Translations under genes and position numbers: made by a program
Shown: one piece after another, positions 52,975-62,926 of the stretch
Numbering within the stretch: position 1 is the stretch's first letter
Layout of the letters: the number at the start of each line of letters is the position of its first letter
Notes under the pieces: generated by a model
Seen by the model: the letters and a program-made list of their open reading frames with translations, nothing else
What the model was told of the DNA's origin: nothing
Databases searched by the model: none
NCBI GenBank assembly: GCA_024364735.1
Contig: JAGFNQ010005388.1
Location: 564,876-628,875, forward strand
From: Boesenbergia rotunda
Lineage: Eukaryota; Streptophyta; Magnoliopsida; Zingiberales; Zingiberaceae
Direction of reading: 5' to 3'
DNA: 64,000 nucleotides

Positions 52975-55070
52975 TGTTGATGCAGCCTGACCTGATTGTT
53001 GTTTTGGTGTTGACACCGATTTAAGTTTAGGTTAGTAAGATAAGTTCAGCCTAAGTCCTGGTCGGGGACAGGGCACGAATCCCGGTGAGTGAAGCCGGGT
53101 GACGAAAATCTCGGTGAGTGAAGCCAGGTGATGGAAACCCCGATGAGTGAAGCTGGGTCCTGGTGAGTGAAGCCGGGACCTGGTGAGTGAAGCCGGGTGA
53201 TGGAAACCCCGGTGAGTGAAGCCGGGTCCCGGTGAGTGAAGTCGGGTCCTGGTGAGTGAAACCGGGTGATGGAAACCCCAGTCAGTGAAGCTGAGTGATG
53301 GAAACCTCGGTGAGTGAAGCTGGGTCCTGGTGAGTGAAGCCGGGTTCTAGCGAGTAAAGCTAGGTGGAACAAAACCCCGGTAAGTGAAGCCGAGTCCTAG
53401 CGAGGGAAGCTAGGTTGAACAAAGTCCCGGTGAGTGAAGTCGGGCACAAAGTCTTGGTCCGGGGGACTGAGCATTGAGTGTACTGGTCAGAGAGGGCACG
53501 TGAGCTCTTTCTCCGGGACCAGAATGAGTCAGAAAGGGCTAGGGAGCCTGTTCTCTCGACTTAAGGTTGAATTGGTCGGAGCTGGATCGGTCTGGAGACC
53601 GATCAGGGAGTTGGCACTAACTCCTAGTTGTGGATCGGTCTGGTGATCAAACCAGGGAGTCTGATCGTTCTGGTGAACGATCAGAGAGAGAACAAAATGT
53701 TTCTGTTCAGCTCATGATCATTCTGGTGAACGATCAGAGAGAGAAGAGAATGTTTCTGTTTGGTTTCTGATCGTTCTGGTGAACGATCAGAGAGAGATCA
53801 GTAGCTTCTGGAGAAAACCTTGATCGGTCAGTGTGACTGATCAAGGGCCTCCTGGACCGATCAGGATGGGTCATGATCGGTCCAGAGGTGACCTGATCGG
53901 TCACTGTGACCGATCAGGGCACAGCCTGATCGGTCAGGTGACCGATCAGGCCAGGAACTTGTAGGGAGCTGGAGGAAACTCCAGCAAGGTGGTGGATCAG
54001 TCCGGTGACCGATCCACGATCCCTGATCGGTCTGTGTGACCGATCAGGGAGTCACTGGATCGATCAGGAGGTGACCTGATCGATCAGGGTCCTCACTGAT
54101 CGGTCGGGTGACCGATCAGTGTCAGATAACTTTAATTCGAATCCGCTGTCAGACTTCTGATTTCACTCTGATCACTTCTGCTACCTTACTGATTCACTTT
54201 TGATTTGTTGTGCTAAGCATCTGTTAAGTGTGCAGCTAATGCAGGGATGACTCAAATGAAGAAGGAGGGTCAACTGGAGACTTTTGCTTCGTCAGGTTTG
54301 TCCGTTTTTCCTTCGCAGGATTCAACGGCTTCTGGCGCGGGTTGGCAACTGGCGAGGCTGACGACTAACCTGAGGCTCGGCTTAAGAGGGTTCAGTGGAG
54401 TCCAGTAGAGGTCAGTGGGTTGGTGGCGGAGGTTGCTGTAGACGCTCCTATGAGCTGCAGACTCGCTGATGAGCTGCAGAGGCACCTGGTGGTGACCTGC
54501 TGATGAGCAGACACTTAAAAGATGGCATGCGAAGTGGAGAGTGCAACACTAGCTAACTCTGATCTTTTGAATCTTCTGCAACTTGAGCACTTGAAAGTTG
54601 AGGAGAGCTTGCGAGTCGATCAGCAAGCAGTCACGAAGAGCTGAGGGTTCTTGCATGAGAGTTGTGCTGGGTTGAGCTCGGTGAAGTGTTTCTTCTGTGC
54701 GTTCTTTGTGCTCACACTCTGTAAGCATGTTCTTTGTCTCTGTGCTAATTTTCATATTCTCTTGAGACTATTGTGGAGAGGTTTCTCCACCGAGAAGGAG
54801 GCTGTGATATCCAGATTTTTGGGGCTTGATCTGCCGACAATCAAGGGATCGCCCACCTTACGGGCACGCCAAGGAGTAGGGGCAAGTTATCCCCGAACAT
54901 TGTAAATTTTTGTGTCATTTCTGTTTGGTTTCTTTGTTTCTGTTAGTTTCTATTTTTCTATCCAGTTGTCTTCCGCTGCTAACCCTCAAGTGCAGAAAGA
55001 TTTTAAAAGAAGCAAGATATTTGAGTGTCTGGCTATTCACACCCCCTCTCTAGCCATCCAAGGTCCAACA
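52975..55070 (+). repeat. 3' LTR of element A
   Basis: 2096 uninterrupted bases from TGTTGATGCAG to GGTCCAACA. It contains the tandem GTGAGTGAAGCCGGGT array (about 53083-53440) and the palindrome array (about 53575-54125). It serves as the intact template that reveals the B insertion site in the 5' LTR. Confidence 0.95.
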
Positions 55071-55075
55071 TTAGG

Positions 55076-55632
55076 GTCTTCCCTAGAGGGGAGAACCCTT
55101 TCCCAAGGCAAAGGGGCTAACCCTAAGCCTTCAAATAACCCCTGCTCCAGGGGAAGAGAGTCCCTTTTGGCTATAGCATGGGGTGGCATGGGCTATGCGA
55201 ATCCGTATGTCCGTGTCGGGTAAAAGCTGGATGGAGGCGGCATGGTCGTGTGGAACCAACATAGTTTAATAATAAACAAAAAAAGATTTGGTTTAGTTAT
55301 GAACCAACATAGTTTAATAATAACCAAAAAGGTTTGGTTAAATTATAAACCAAGATGATTTGGTTTTGAACAAGACTTAATGGTAATGGATTGGGCTATT
55401 TTGACTTATTAGGTTTAAGAGATGACTTGCTCCCTAAGTCATTGAAGAGGTATATATATACCCGTACATGAGGAGAAGAGGTGATAAGTTTTTATTCTGT
55501 GGAGAAAAACTTAATTGGATTAGGTTTCCTCCTCTCCTCTCCTCTCCCTCTCTTCTCTCTTGTTGTTGCCCCACCCAAAGAGCTACTAATTTTTCCCTAG
55601 CTGTCGTCGGCCACCCTGTTGTTGGCCCTCAG
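55076..55632 (+). other. LTR-like non-coding sequence between elements A and H
   Basis: There is no coding region. It has a direct repeat of GAACCAACATAGTTTAATAA (about 55253 and 55309), a TATATATATA box at 55451-55460 and then a CT-rich leader (55515-55560). This suggests an LTR promoter on the plus strand, perhaps of the same Angela-like LTR whose end appears near 62600-62885. Confidence 0.4.
55451..55460 (+). promoter_or_regulatory. TATA box of an unassigned LTR
   Basis: TATATATATA lies about 60 bases ahead of a CT-rich leader. Confidence 0.45.
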
Positions 55633-56576
55633 TGTAGGTCCCGGTAGGCCGACTAGAGGGGGTGAATAACCCTATAAAGAAGTTAGAATCTTCTCTTGCT
55701 TTTGAAACTTAGCAAGGATAACAAATTAATTAAATAGTTAAAAATAAAAACAAAAAATAATTAAGAGACTAGCAGAGTTTTTATTTGGTTGTAACCAGGG
55801 AGGTTATTAATGTAAGATGATTGAAGCTCACTATCAAAAACTCCTTTGTGGAAGGCGGAGAAGCCTCTTACAAATGTTAGAAAGCTTAGACATAGAGTAG
55901 GAAAAATGAATCCAGCTGTTGTCCTACATGTCTAGCTCTAGGGGCTATTTATTGTCTAACGGTCGAAGTGACCGTTTGTTGACATGGCACATAGGGTGCT
56001 TCAGTTAAGACCCAGGGCGCCCTCAATGTATAGAGTTGTATCTATTGCGCAAATGCTCACTAACGATAATTCTGCATCTAAGGTGCCTTAGTTCTGACCT
56101 GAAATGCCTTAGTTTCCAACTGAGACGCCTAACTTTACTTTTTCTATACAAGTGATTCTAGGCATCCGAGGCGCCCTCAAAGACACTGAGGCACCCTAGA
56201 CCTTGAAATCTTCAAGGTCAACTCCAGAATTAACCTTCTTCATTCTCTGATTGCTTAGGTGACTTTCTGTCGTCTAGAGTTAAGCTCACCCGAACCCAAG
56301 TCCAATCCTCTCCTCGGACAGACTTCCTCCCCGGCTTCCCGTCCCTCAGACGTTGTCACGCTCTTCTCATCCACCGATGTACTCTTCCGTAGCTGCTCGT
56401 CCCTCGGATGCACCAAGCCCGTCGGCTCCCTTCCAATGACATCTTTCTCGCTGGTTGTTTTTTTCGCTCGACTTTTTGTGCTCCTAATCTCCTACACACT
56501 TAGACACAATAGTCAAATATAACAGGACCTAACTTGACTCGGTTGACTACATCTAAACCAACCCAAGGTACTTATA
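55633..56576 (-). repeat. 3' LTR of element H
   Basis: Begins on the plus strand TGTAGGTCCCGGTAGG, homologous to 60736 onward, and ends near GGTACTTATA at 56576. On the minus strand a purine-rich run (AAAAAGTGAGAGATTAT) precedes it. The inner terminal CA has mutated to TA. Confidence 0.8.
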
Positions 56577-57046
56577 ATCTCTCACTTTTTGATATGCATC
56601 AATCCAAATTAAGTTAGGGTAAATCACAAAAAATAATATTGTTTATGAAAATAATAAAAAAAATTACAATCAAGTACATGAAAAATTTTGCAATAAAGTA
56701 TAAGCAAAATATTTATAATAACATCCTCCTTAACTTAATTCTCATAACTCTCCCTCTTTGATCACATGAAAATAGAGTAAACAAAATGTTTTTAAAAAAT
56801 TGAAAAATTTTTAAGGGGTAATATAAACTTTGATCTAATATTGCCAAAAAAGTTTAAAAAAAGATGTTACAATTTAAACAATATTTAAGATTAAAAATAT
56901 GATATTTCAAAATAATTTTTTAAAAGCCCTTAAATTAAAAAAACTGCTAAAAATTTTTTGTTATCACTAAGAGTGATTTTTCTGATTATAAAAAAAATCA
57001 CGAAAAATATAATTTTCTTTATTTGAAAAATAATTATACATAAAAG
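56577..57046. other. AT-rich internal remnant of element H
   Basis: No coding region; long runs of A and T. It probably belongs to H, as does similar AT-rich DNA at 58993-59500 on the far side of D. Confidence 0.4.
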
Positions 57047-57242
57047 AAAAAGGGCGAGGGGGCAGCCAAAACCTAGGGTTTTGGCGTGCCACCCCGACGA
57101 CTCCTTCCTCTCCCGAGTTCCCCTTGCATCCTAAGCTTCTTCTGAGCCCTAAAATCCCCTCCTAAGCCCTCCTCTAACCCCGATCTACTCCTAGGGCTGG
57201 TTAAAACTTCTCTCTTCAAGTCAATCTTTCAAAATCAACATC

Positions 57243-57567
57243 ATGAAGAGATTAGCGAAAAGGTATGATGATTTAAGGTTTAATTCTTCATTTAAACCTT
57301 GTTTTGGAACTAATGTGTTATTTGATGCATGTTTTCTTTGTTATTTTTCTTTTGGGGGGGTGTCTTGTGTGGGACTTTAGGGTTGTTTCCAAAAGGCCAA
57401 GGGGTGAGGGTTCATCCCGTCAAGGCCAGCAAACCTCAAGAGATGCTAGATTTAGATCTTTAGAATGCAAGAAGAGGTTTGAGGAAAATGAGTTTACCCA
57501 AATGATTTTAGGATTGTACCAAAAGTCAAGCACATTTGATGTTTTTCATGAAACTTTATTTTTCTAG
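57243..57567 (+). CDS. small two-exon ORF in fragment D, product unknown
   Basis: Exon 1 57243-57262 (ATG, MKRLAK plus two bases), donor GTATGA, acceptor ACTTTAG, exon 2 57381-57567 ending TAG. Total 207 bases, 68 residues, in phase. Exon 2 reads VVSKRPRGEGSSRQGQQTSR, then RSLECKKRFEENEFTQMILG. The basic, Ser/Gly-rich start and position before the purine tracts are like the start of ORF3 of element A, so this may be a truncated relative. The splice prediction is by eye. Confidence 0.4.
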
Positions 57568-58127
57568 GGTAGGGAATACTCTAACAAACGTACTTGTAAA
57601 ATTTCATATTTTTTTGGATTTTCTGGAATTTTATACGTGTTTCTGAATTTCGGCTGGAAATTGAGAAACTGCCCTATCAGTCGACTGCCCTGGGGGCAGT
57701 CTACTGGTAGTTTGGGCAGAGTGCTATTTTGTGATTTCTGAGAGGTTTTTCAGAAATCTGGTTGAGTTTTAATTGGCACTAAGGGTAGGGTTGCTTGAGG
57801 CAATCTTTTGATGGTGTCAAAGGGGGAGAACTTGGGTGTTAAGTTAGGTTTGGGTTGGAATATAACCTTGATTGATTTGTGATACTTTGGAGTTATGTTG
57901 GGATAACTTAACCGGTTATTGTGAGTGGAGTTAAGTTGGGAGAACTTACCTTGGTATGGGCAATGAGGATTGAAAATTGGAAGAAAGCATAGGTTAAGGG
58001 GGAGGTTGCCTCTTGTGTGTTATGCTTTGATTTTTAATTGCTATTGCTTTTGTTATTGCTTTTGTTATTGTTATTGCTATATGTTTACCTAACTTAACAT
58101 ATTGTCACACATCAAAAATGGGGGGAT

Positions 58128-58992
58128 TGTTGAGGCAATCGGCCCTGAGATGATCTGGAGGATCATAGGGTTTTGATGTGTGCGGACAATATGGTAAGTT
58201 AGGGTTTATTGTGTTCTCATATGTGTACATGAGTGTGCAGGTGTACAGGTACACATGGACTTGGTTAATGTCTTCGGGTAAAGGATGGCATGGAGGCAAG
58301 CTGGAGGCTTGTGTGCGCATCCGAGGGACGAGGGCCGAAGATGAAGAAGACGTGAAGGCAACAATCGAGGCAGCTGGTAAAGAGTCAACCGGGTTGTGAG
58401 GGTCTGAGTATGAGTGTTTGTACTCAGGGGCTAAGCCGGGAGGGTTTGAGTGCGGAGTGAAATATACTCGGGAGTGTAACCCTAGCCTTAGGACTCGGAC
58501 CAGTCGACTACCCATGGGGCAGTCGACTGGTGTCGGCTGGAACAGGCTGGCAGATTCGAACATTGTACGGCAATGGTCGAATCTGACTGGGACCAGTCGA
58601 CTGCCCCAGGGGCAGTCGACTGGTAGCGCCTGTTTCAGATTCGAGCCCTATTTAATGGGGCTCGTTTCAGGCTACTATCTCTTGACGAAACACGCTTGCA
58701 TAAAGTGAGTTAGTAGTCTTTTATGCCCAGATATTGTCAAAGTGATTGTGGTGATGTTTCTCCACCCACAAGGAGCGACGAGGGCTAGCCGGAGGTTATC
58801 CGGGGATTGATCCACCGACGGATTCTTGGATTAGTCACCCGTCCGGGGTGGATACCAAGTAACTCGGTTTGTTAGCATTATTCTTATTGTTAGTTTTATT
58901 TTTATTTGTATTTCCGTTGCCCTAACAATTTTGTAGACAAATTCGACAAATTGCTATTCACCCCCCCTCCAGCGGACGTATTCGATCTATCA
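58128..58992 (+). repeat. 3' LTR of fragment D
   Basis: TGTTGAGGCAATCGGCC to ATTCGATCTATCA, 865 bases. Two strong GTCGACTG palindrome pairs (58499-58532 and 58590-58623). A TATTTAATGG box lies near 58649. TTCCGTTGCCCTAAC is the U5 counterpart of the LTR B motif. Confidence 0.85.
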
Positions 58993-59559
58993 TTTATTAA
59001 TTTAAAATTTTTATTTTTGATTAAAAATTCACAAAAATTCATCTAACAATAAAAAAATACCAAAAAAATTTTTGTGAGTAAATAATATTAGTGTCTATTA
59101 TAGAAGAATTTCAAAGGAATTAATATTTGATAGAATACTTGTAAAAATAATTTTTCAAAAAAGCACCAAAAATGTACAATTTTATTTTTCCAAAAACAAT
59201 AAGAAATTATAGTCTAGCATGCATAAATAATCTAGCAGTTTAGAATAGATTTAGGAACCCAAAATAAATCTCTACCTACTGGATTTATAAAAAAGTTTAG
59301 TAGAATATAATTTCTAGGTATTTTTATAATTTGATCTCTATGGTTTCTAAAATACCAATTTAAACCTCCAAAATATCTAATTTTTGAACTTTGCAAAATA
59401 TTTGTGTATGTTGTTTTATTTTTATAATTATTTTTTTTTTTAATTTATATTTTCTATTTGCAGTTTATCATACAATTCCAAAGGACATGCAGTAGCTAAC
59501 TTACTTTTCAACTCAACATTATCTCTTTTTAATTCTATGTTTTTAGATTTTCACTTACT
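58993..59559. other. AT-rich internal remnant of element H, right of D
   Basis: Runs of A and T without coding sequence. I see nothing else in it. Confidence 0.4.
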
Positions 59560-60690
59560 CAAGGACTTAATTATTAACTTAATACCTGAATATAGCTGAT
59601 CAAGAGGTAGCATACCTTACTTACCATATCAGATTTGAAATTTGAAGCTCCCCCTTCACTACTACTTCCTTCTGAAGTAGCTCCCCCTTCATTGATTCTC
59701 ATCTCGAATGAACTTTTATTGTCTTCTTCTTCTTGGTGACTTGCTATTAGTGCAAGTCTAGCGTAGGCCTCAATCTCGGATTCTAATGACAATGCATTCC
59801 ATGTAACTTTCATGTTCTTGTGCTTCGATCGTTTTGGCGCTTTATCATTTTCCTTGTTGTTTAGTTTCGGGTAGTTGTCCTTTAATGTGTCTTTCTTCTT
59901 TGCAGTTGTAGCATCTGACTTTACCTACATCTTATTAACTATGTTAGTTTTAAATAATTTATTTAGCTTTCTTACCACATATGTCGTTTCTTCTTCGTCG
60001 ACTAAAGATTCTGCATTTGGTTCGATCTTCTTGGCTTGTAGTGTTAACTCCTAGTTTAGTCCTTTTCTTTGTCTTGTACATATAGAATCGTGTAAGTCTA
60101 AGGTTGAAAATAGATTCTCTAATGTACTTACCTCGAGGCCCTTGGAAATGTAGTGGGAATCTACTATTGAGGTCCATTCCAGTGTTCTCAGAAATGCATT
60201 TAATGCATACCTTAGCAAATCTCATATTGTTACCATTTTTCCAAAATTCGTGAGTCCAGTGATCAACTCCTTGATTTTCGCATGAAGTTGAGCCACCATT
60301 TCTCCTTCTTTTATTCGGAGATTGGTTAGCTGATTCGGAGTATACTTGTCGTGTTAGCTTTGCTTCCGAGATCACTTTATGTAGTTTCAAGAACTTCTCC
60401 CACAGCTCTTGATTCATAGGTGCTGACTCGATTGACTTTTTGAGGTGGTAATACGGTTAGCGGATGGAATTATGCTTTTACATTGGCCATGAAGTCGACT
60501 TGCTCCTTCTTCGTCCAGAGATGTTCTTCCTTATCTTCACTTACTATCTTTGGGTGATACAAAACCATGCTTCATTATTAATAATAATTCAAAATCAGTT
60601 TTAAAATATATCCATGAGGTGTTCCACATCACGAACTGCCCCTTGACGTTGGTAGATAGATACTCGATCTGGTCATCGTCTTCTTGTTTT
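59560..60690 (-). pseudogene. decayed gag of element H
   Basis: On the minus strand, in changing frames: FVMWNTSWIYFKTDFELLL, HLWTKKEQVDFMANVKA, ELWEKFLKLHKVISEAKLTR, the AQLHAKIKELITGLTNFG-like stretch, then a zinc knuckle remnant CYNCKEERHIKGQ (about 59900-59930) lacking its last Cys, and a Ser/Glu/Gly-rich tail (NEGGATSEGSSSEGGASNF). Order and wording are those of copia gag. Several frameshifts and stops make it non-functional. Confidence 0.75.
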
Positions 60691-60719
60691 TAGTGGCGGT
60701 TAGTCCTCCTGAAGCGGTT

Positions 60720-60733
60720 GGACTCAGATACCA
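60720..60733 (-). promoter_or_regulatory. tRNA-iMet primer-binding site of element H
   Basis: On the minus strand TGGTATCTGAGTCC follows the LTR end (CCTGCA) by two bases; one base differs from TGGTATCAGAG. Confidence 0.75.
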
Positions 60734-60735
60734 CT

Positions 60736-61630
60736 TGCAGGTCCTGGTAGGTTGGTTGAAGGGGGGAGGGGTGAATAGCCCTGCAAACAAGTTAGAATCT
60801 TTTCTTATTTTTGGAACTTAGCAAGGATAATAAAGTAATTAAATAGTTAAAAATAACAACATAAAATAATTAAGAGACTAGCAGAATTTTTACTTGGTTG
60901 CAACCAAGAAGGTTTCTAATCCAAGACGGTTGAGCTCACTATCAAAAACTCCTTTGTGGAAGGTGGAGAAGTCTCTTACAGACATTAAAAAGCTTAGAAA
61001 TAGAGTAGGAAAAATGAATACAGTTATTGTCCTAAATTTCTAACTCTAGGGGGTAATTTATACCCCAACTGTCGAAGTGACTATTAGCTCACGTAACACT
61101 CAGGTTGCCCTCAGAGTTTTGTCCATTGTGCAAACATTCACTAACGATAATTCTGCATCTAAGGTGCCTTAGTTCCAATCTGAGCCATCTTAGTTCACAA
61201 CGGAGGTGCCTTAGTTCACCTTTTATACGCAAGTGATTCTATACATCCGAAGCGCCCTCGAAGACATTTGAGGCGTCTTGAACCTTGAAATCTTCAAGGT
61301 CAACTACGGAATTGACCTTCCTCGGTCTCTGATCACTTGGGTGATTTTTGACAGTCCAGAGTTGAGCTCACCCGAACCTAACTCCGGCCTTCTCCTCGAA
61401 CAAACATTCTCCCAGACTTCTCATCCACCGATGTACACTTTCGTAGCTCCTTGTCCGTCAGAAGCATCGAGCCCATCAGCTCCCTTCCTGTGCCATCTTT
61501 CTTGCTCGTTGTATTTTCCGCTCGACTTCTTCTGCTTCTAAGCTCCTGCAGACTTAGATTCAAGGATCAAACATGACAGGACCTGACTTGACTCGGTTGA
61601 CCACATCAAAATCAACCCGGGGTACTTGCA
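60736..61630 (-). repeat. 5' LTR of element H
   Basis: Plus-strand TGCAGGTCCTGGTAGG to GGGGTACTTGCA. Homologous to 55633-56576 over its length, including AACTCCTTTGTGGAAGG and CTTGACTCGGTTGAC. Confidence 0.85.
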
Positions 61631-61715
61631 CTCAGGGCTCCGACCACCTCCCGTCGACTGTCTGCCCCGCAACTAGTTACTATCCTCCAGAGTAAAAGTT
61701 GTCGTTGGCAACCAT

Positions 61716-61912
61716 TGTTGGGGTTGCAAGGTTACAAACAAAGTCACATATTGAAAATACATGGAAAATATCATGGGTTTATTAGGGAAAGATATCTTCA
61801 TTGGTATGAGGCATTTTGGATAAAACCCAAAAATAAAACCATGGGGATTTAGGCTCAAAGTGGATCATATCATACCATTGTGAAGATATCTAAATTTCTT
61901 TTGGTCCTAACA
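61716..61912 (+). repeat. 5' LTR of the TRIM
   Basis: 197 bases, ending GGTCCTAACA, matching 62281-62473 with small differences. Confidence 0.9.
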
Positions 61913-62280
61913 ATTGGTATCAGACCCATACTACCAGAGGTCTAACTACTGACTATGGACAAAAGCAATGGTCTAATCGAGATATGTAATAGAATATTGA
62001 CCTAAAACAAAGGAAGTGTGAGCTCCCATGTCCGGATCAAGAAGACTAGACTCCAGGCAGGAAGCCTAGTAGGTTGAGTGGATCGAGGGGCATGAAGACC
62101 TAGTATGTCAGTTGGACTGAGGGTAAGGAAGTACTAGTAGGTCTGGTGGACCGAAGGGCAGGAAAACCAGTAGGTCGGTTAGAGCGAGGATAAGAAGACC
62201 TGGTGGGTTGAGGATCAGATGTCAAACGGATAGGATTTTCGCTTGAGGGGGGCTTATGATCCTTCATTTGAGGGAGGGAT

Positions 62281-62473
62281 TGTTAGGGTTGTAAGGTTGC
62301 AAATAAAGTTTCACATTGAAAACACATGGGAAAGAGCATGAGTTTATAAGGGAAAGATATCTCCATTGGTTTGAGGTCTTTAGGTAAGCTCAAAAATGAA
62401 ATCACGAGGCTTAGGCCTAAAGTGGACAATATCATATTACTGTAGAGATATCAAAATTCTTTTGGTCCTAACA
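62281..62473 (+). repeat. 3' LTR of the TRIM
   Basis: 193 bases after the purine tract at 62267-62280. Confidence 0.9.
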
Positions 62474-62926
62474 ACCACAAGAGGCGCCGAATCTCCCTTG
62501 ATGTTGTCGGGTTGCTTCGAGCCACCAGACACCAAGTCAAGTGGGAGTTCTCTCAAATTACTTCATCTCCACGCTTGACTAGTACTGATTGGAGATGAAT
62601 GACTCGGGCTTTGTGAAGCTGTCTCGACGAAGGCTCAGCATGTATACGGATAGAGGCGAGGCTCAATAGCATCGCTTGGTTGATGTTCTTTCCTCTCCAT
62701 GCCATTCGTCATGTATATCTAGAATAAAAGTTATTTTAGAAAAATTTTATTTTTATGATCATGTCTACATGTGTATATCCTTGTATGTGTGTGGTGCGTG
62801 TGATGTATTAATTAGGAAATTATAATGTTTTTTTTGTTATGCATATTTATAAAACATGTTTTAACACACACTGCATCAGGCTCCCAAAAAATTTATCATA
62901 TTGTCAAACATAAAAAAGTAGAGGAT
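62474..62926 (+). repeat. end of a divergent Angela-like LTR and link to LTR G
   Basis: Bases 62600-62800 resemble the 3' end of C3 (GATAGAGGCGAGGCT against GAATAGAGGCGGAGCTT; TATGATCATGTCTACATG against TATGATCATGTCTCC). It appears to end near 62885. After that AAAAAAGTAGAGGAT (62912-62926) is a degraded purine tract for the LTR that follows. Confidence 0.5.

Larger units (their letters stand above)
19682..55070 (+). mobile_element. Sirevirus-type Ty1/copia element A (with nested insertions)
   Basis: A perfect 5-base duplication TTAGG flanks it (19677-19681 and 55071-55075). Both LTRs begin TGTTGATGCAG and end GGTCCAACA. The 5' LTR (19682-20759 plus 43874-44812) is split by element B. A TGGTATCAGAGC primer site, gag, remnants of reverse transcriptase and RNase H, an extra ORF and several polypurine tracts follow. 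About 23 kb of element B and 2.8 kb of element P lie inside. Protease, integrase and most of reverse transcriptase are deleted, so the copy is dead. LTR divergence by eye is greater than in B, as expected for the older host. Confidence 0.9.
57047..58992 (+). mobile_element. Sirevirus-type fragment D: 3' part with one LTR
   Basis: Contains a short spliced-looking ORF, a palindrome pair (57675-57706), purine tracts CAAAGGGGGAGAAC, TTAAGGGGGAGGTTG and AAATGGGGGGAT, then a full LTR 58128-58992. It is closely related to B in LTR start, palindrome type and the stretch before the tracts (TTTTCTGGAATTTT). The 5' LTR, gag and pol are absent, and the left edge is fuzzy. Confidence 0.75.
55633..61630 (-). 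mobile_element. minus-strand Ty1/copia element H, internally deleted, carrying fragment D
   Basis: A perfect duplication CTCAG flanks it (55628-55632 and 61631-61635). The LTRs (55633-56576 and 60736-61630) match each other. A minus-strand primer site TGGTATCTGAG lies at 60720-60733 and gag follows toward lower coordinates. Pol is missing. A plus-strand Sirevirus-type fragment (D) occupies the middle. Confidence 0.85.
61716..62473 (+). mobile_element. complete TRIM (terminal-repeat retrotransposon in miniature)
   Basis: 758 bases. LTRs are 61716-61912 (TGTTGGGGTTGC...GGTCCTAACA) and 62281-62473 (TGTTAGGGTTG...GGTCCTAACA). The primer site ATTGGTATCAGA follows the first LTR and a purine tract TTTGAGGGAGGGAT precedes the second. 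The flanks ACCAT (61711-61715) and ACCAC (62474-62478) are a near-perfect duplication. The interior of about 370 bases has no gene, only repeated AGGTCGG/AAGACCTGGT-type words. A third LTR of the family lies at 18481. Confidence 0.9.

Noticed and set aside
56259..56522. ORF of 87 codons (and its relative at 61278-61541)
   Set aside because: Both lie at the same place in the two LTRs of element H; LTR sequence, not a gene.
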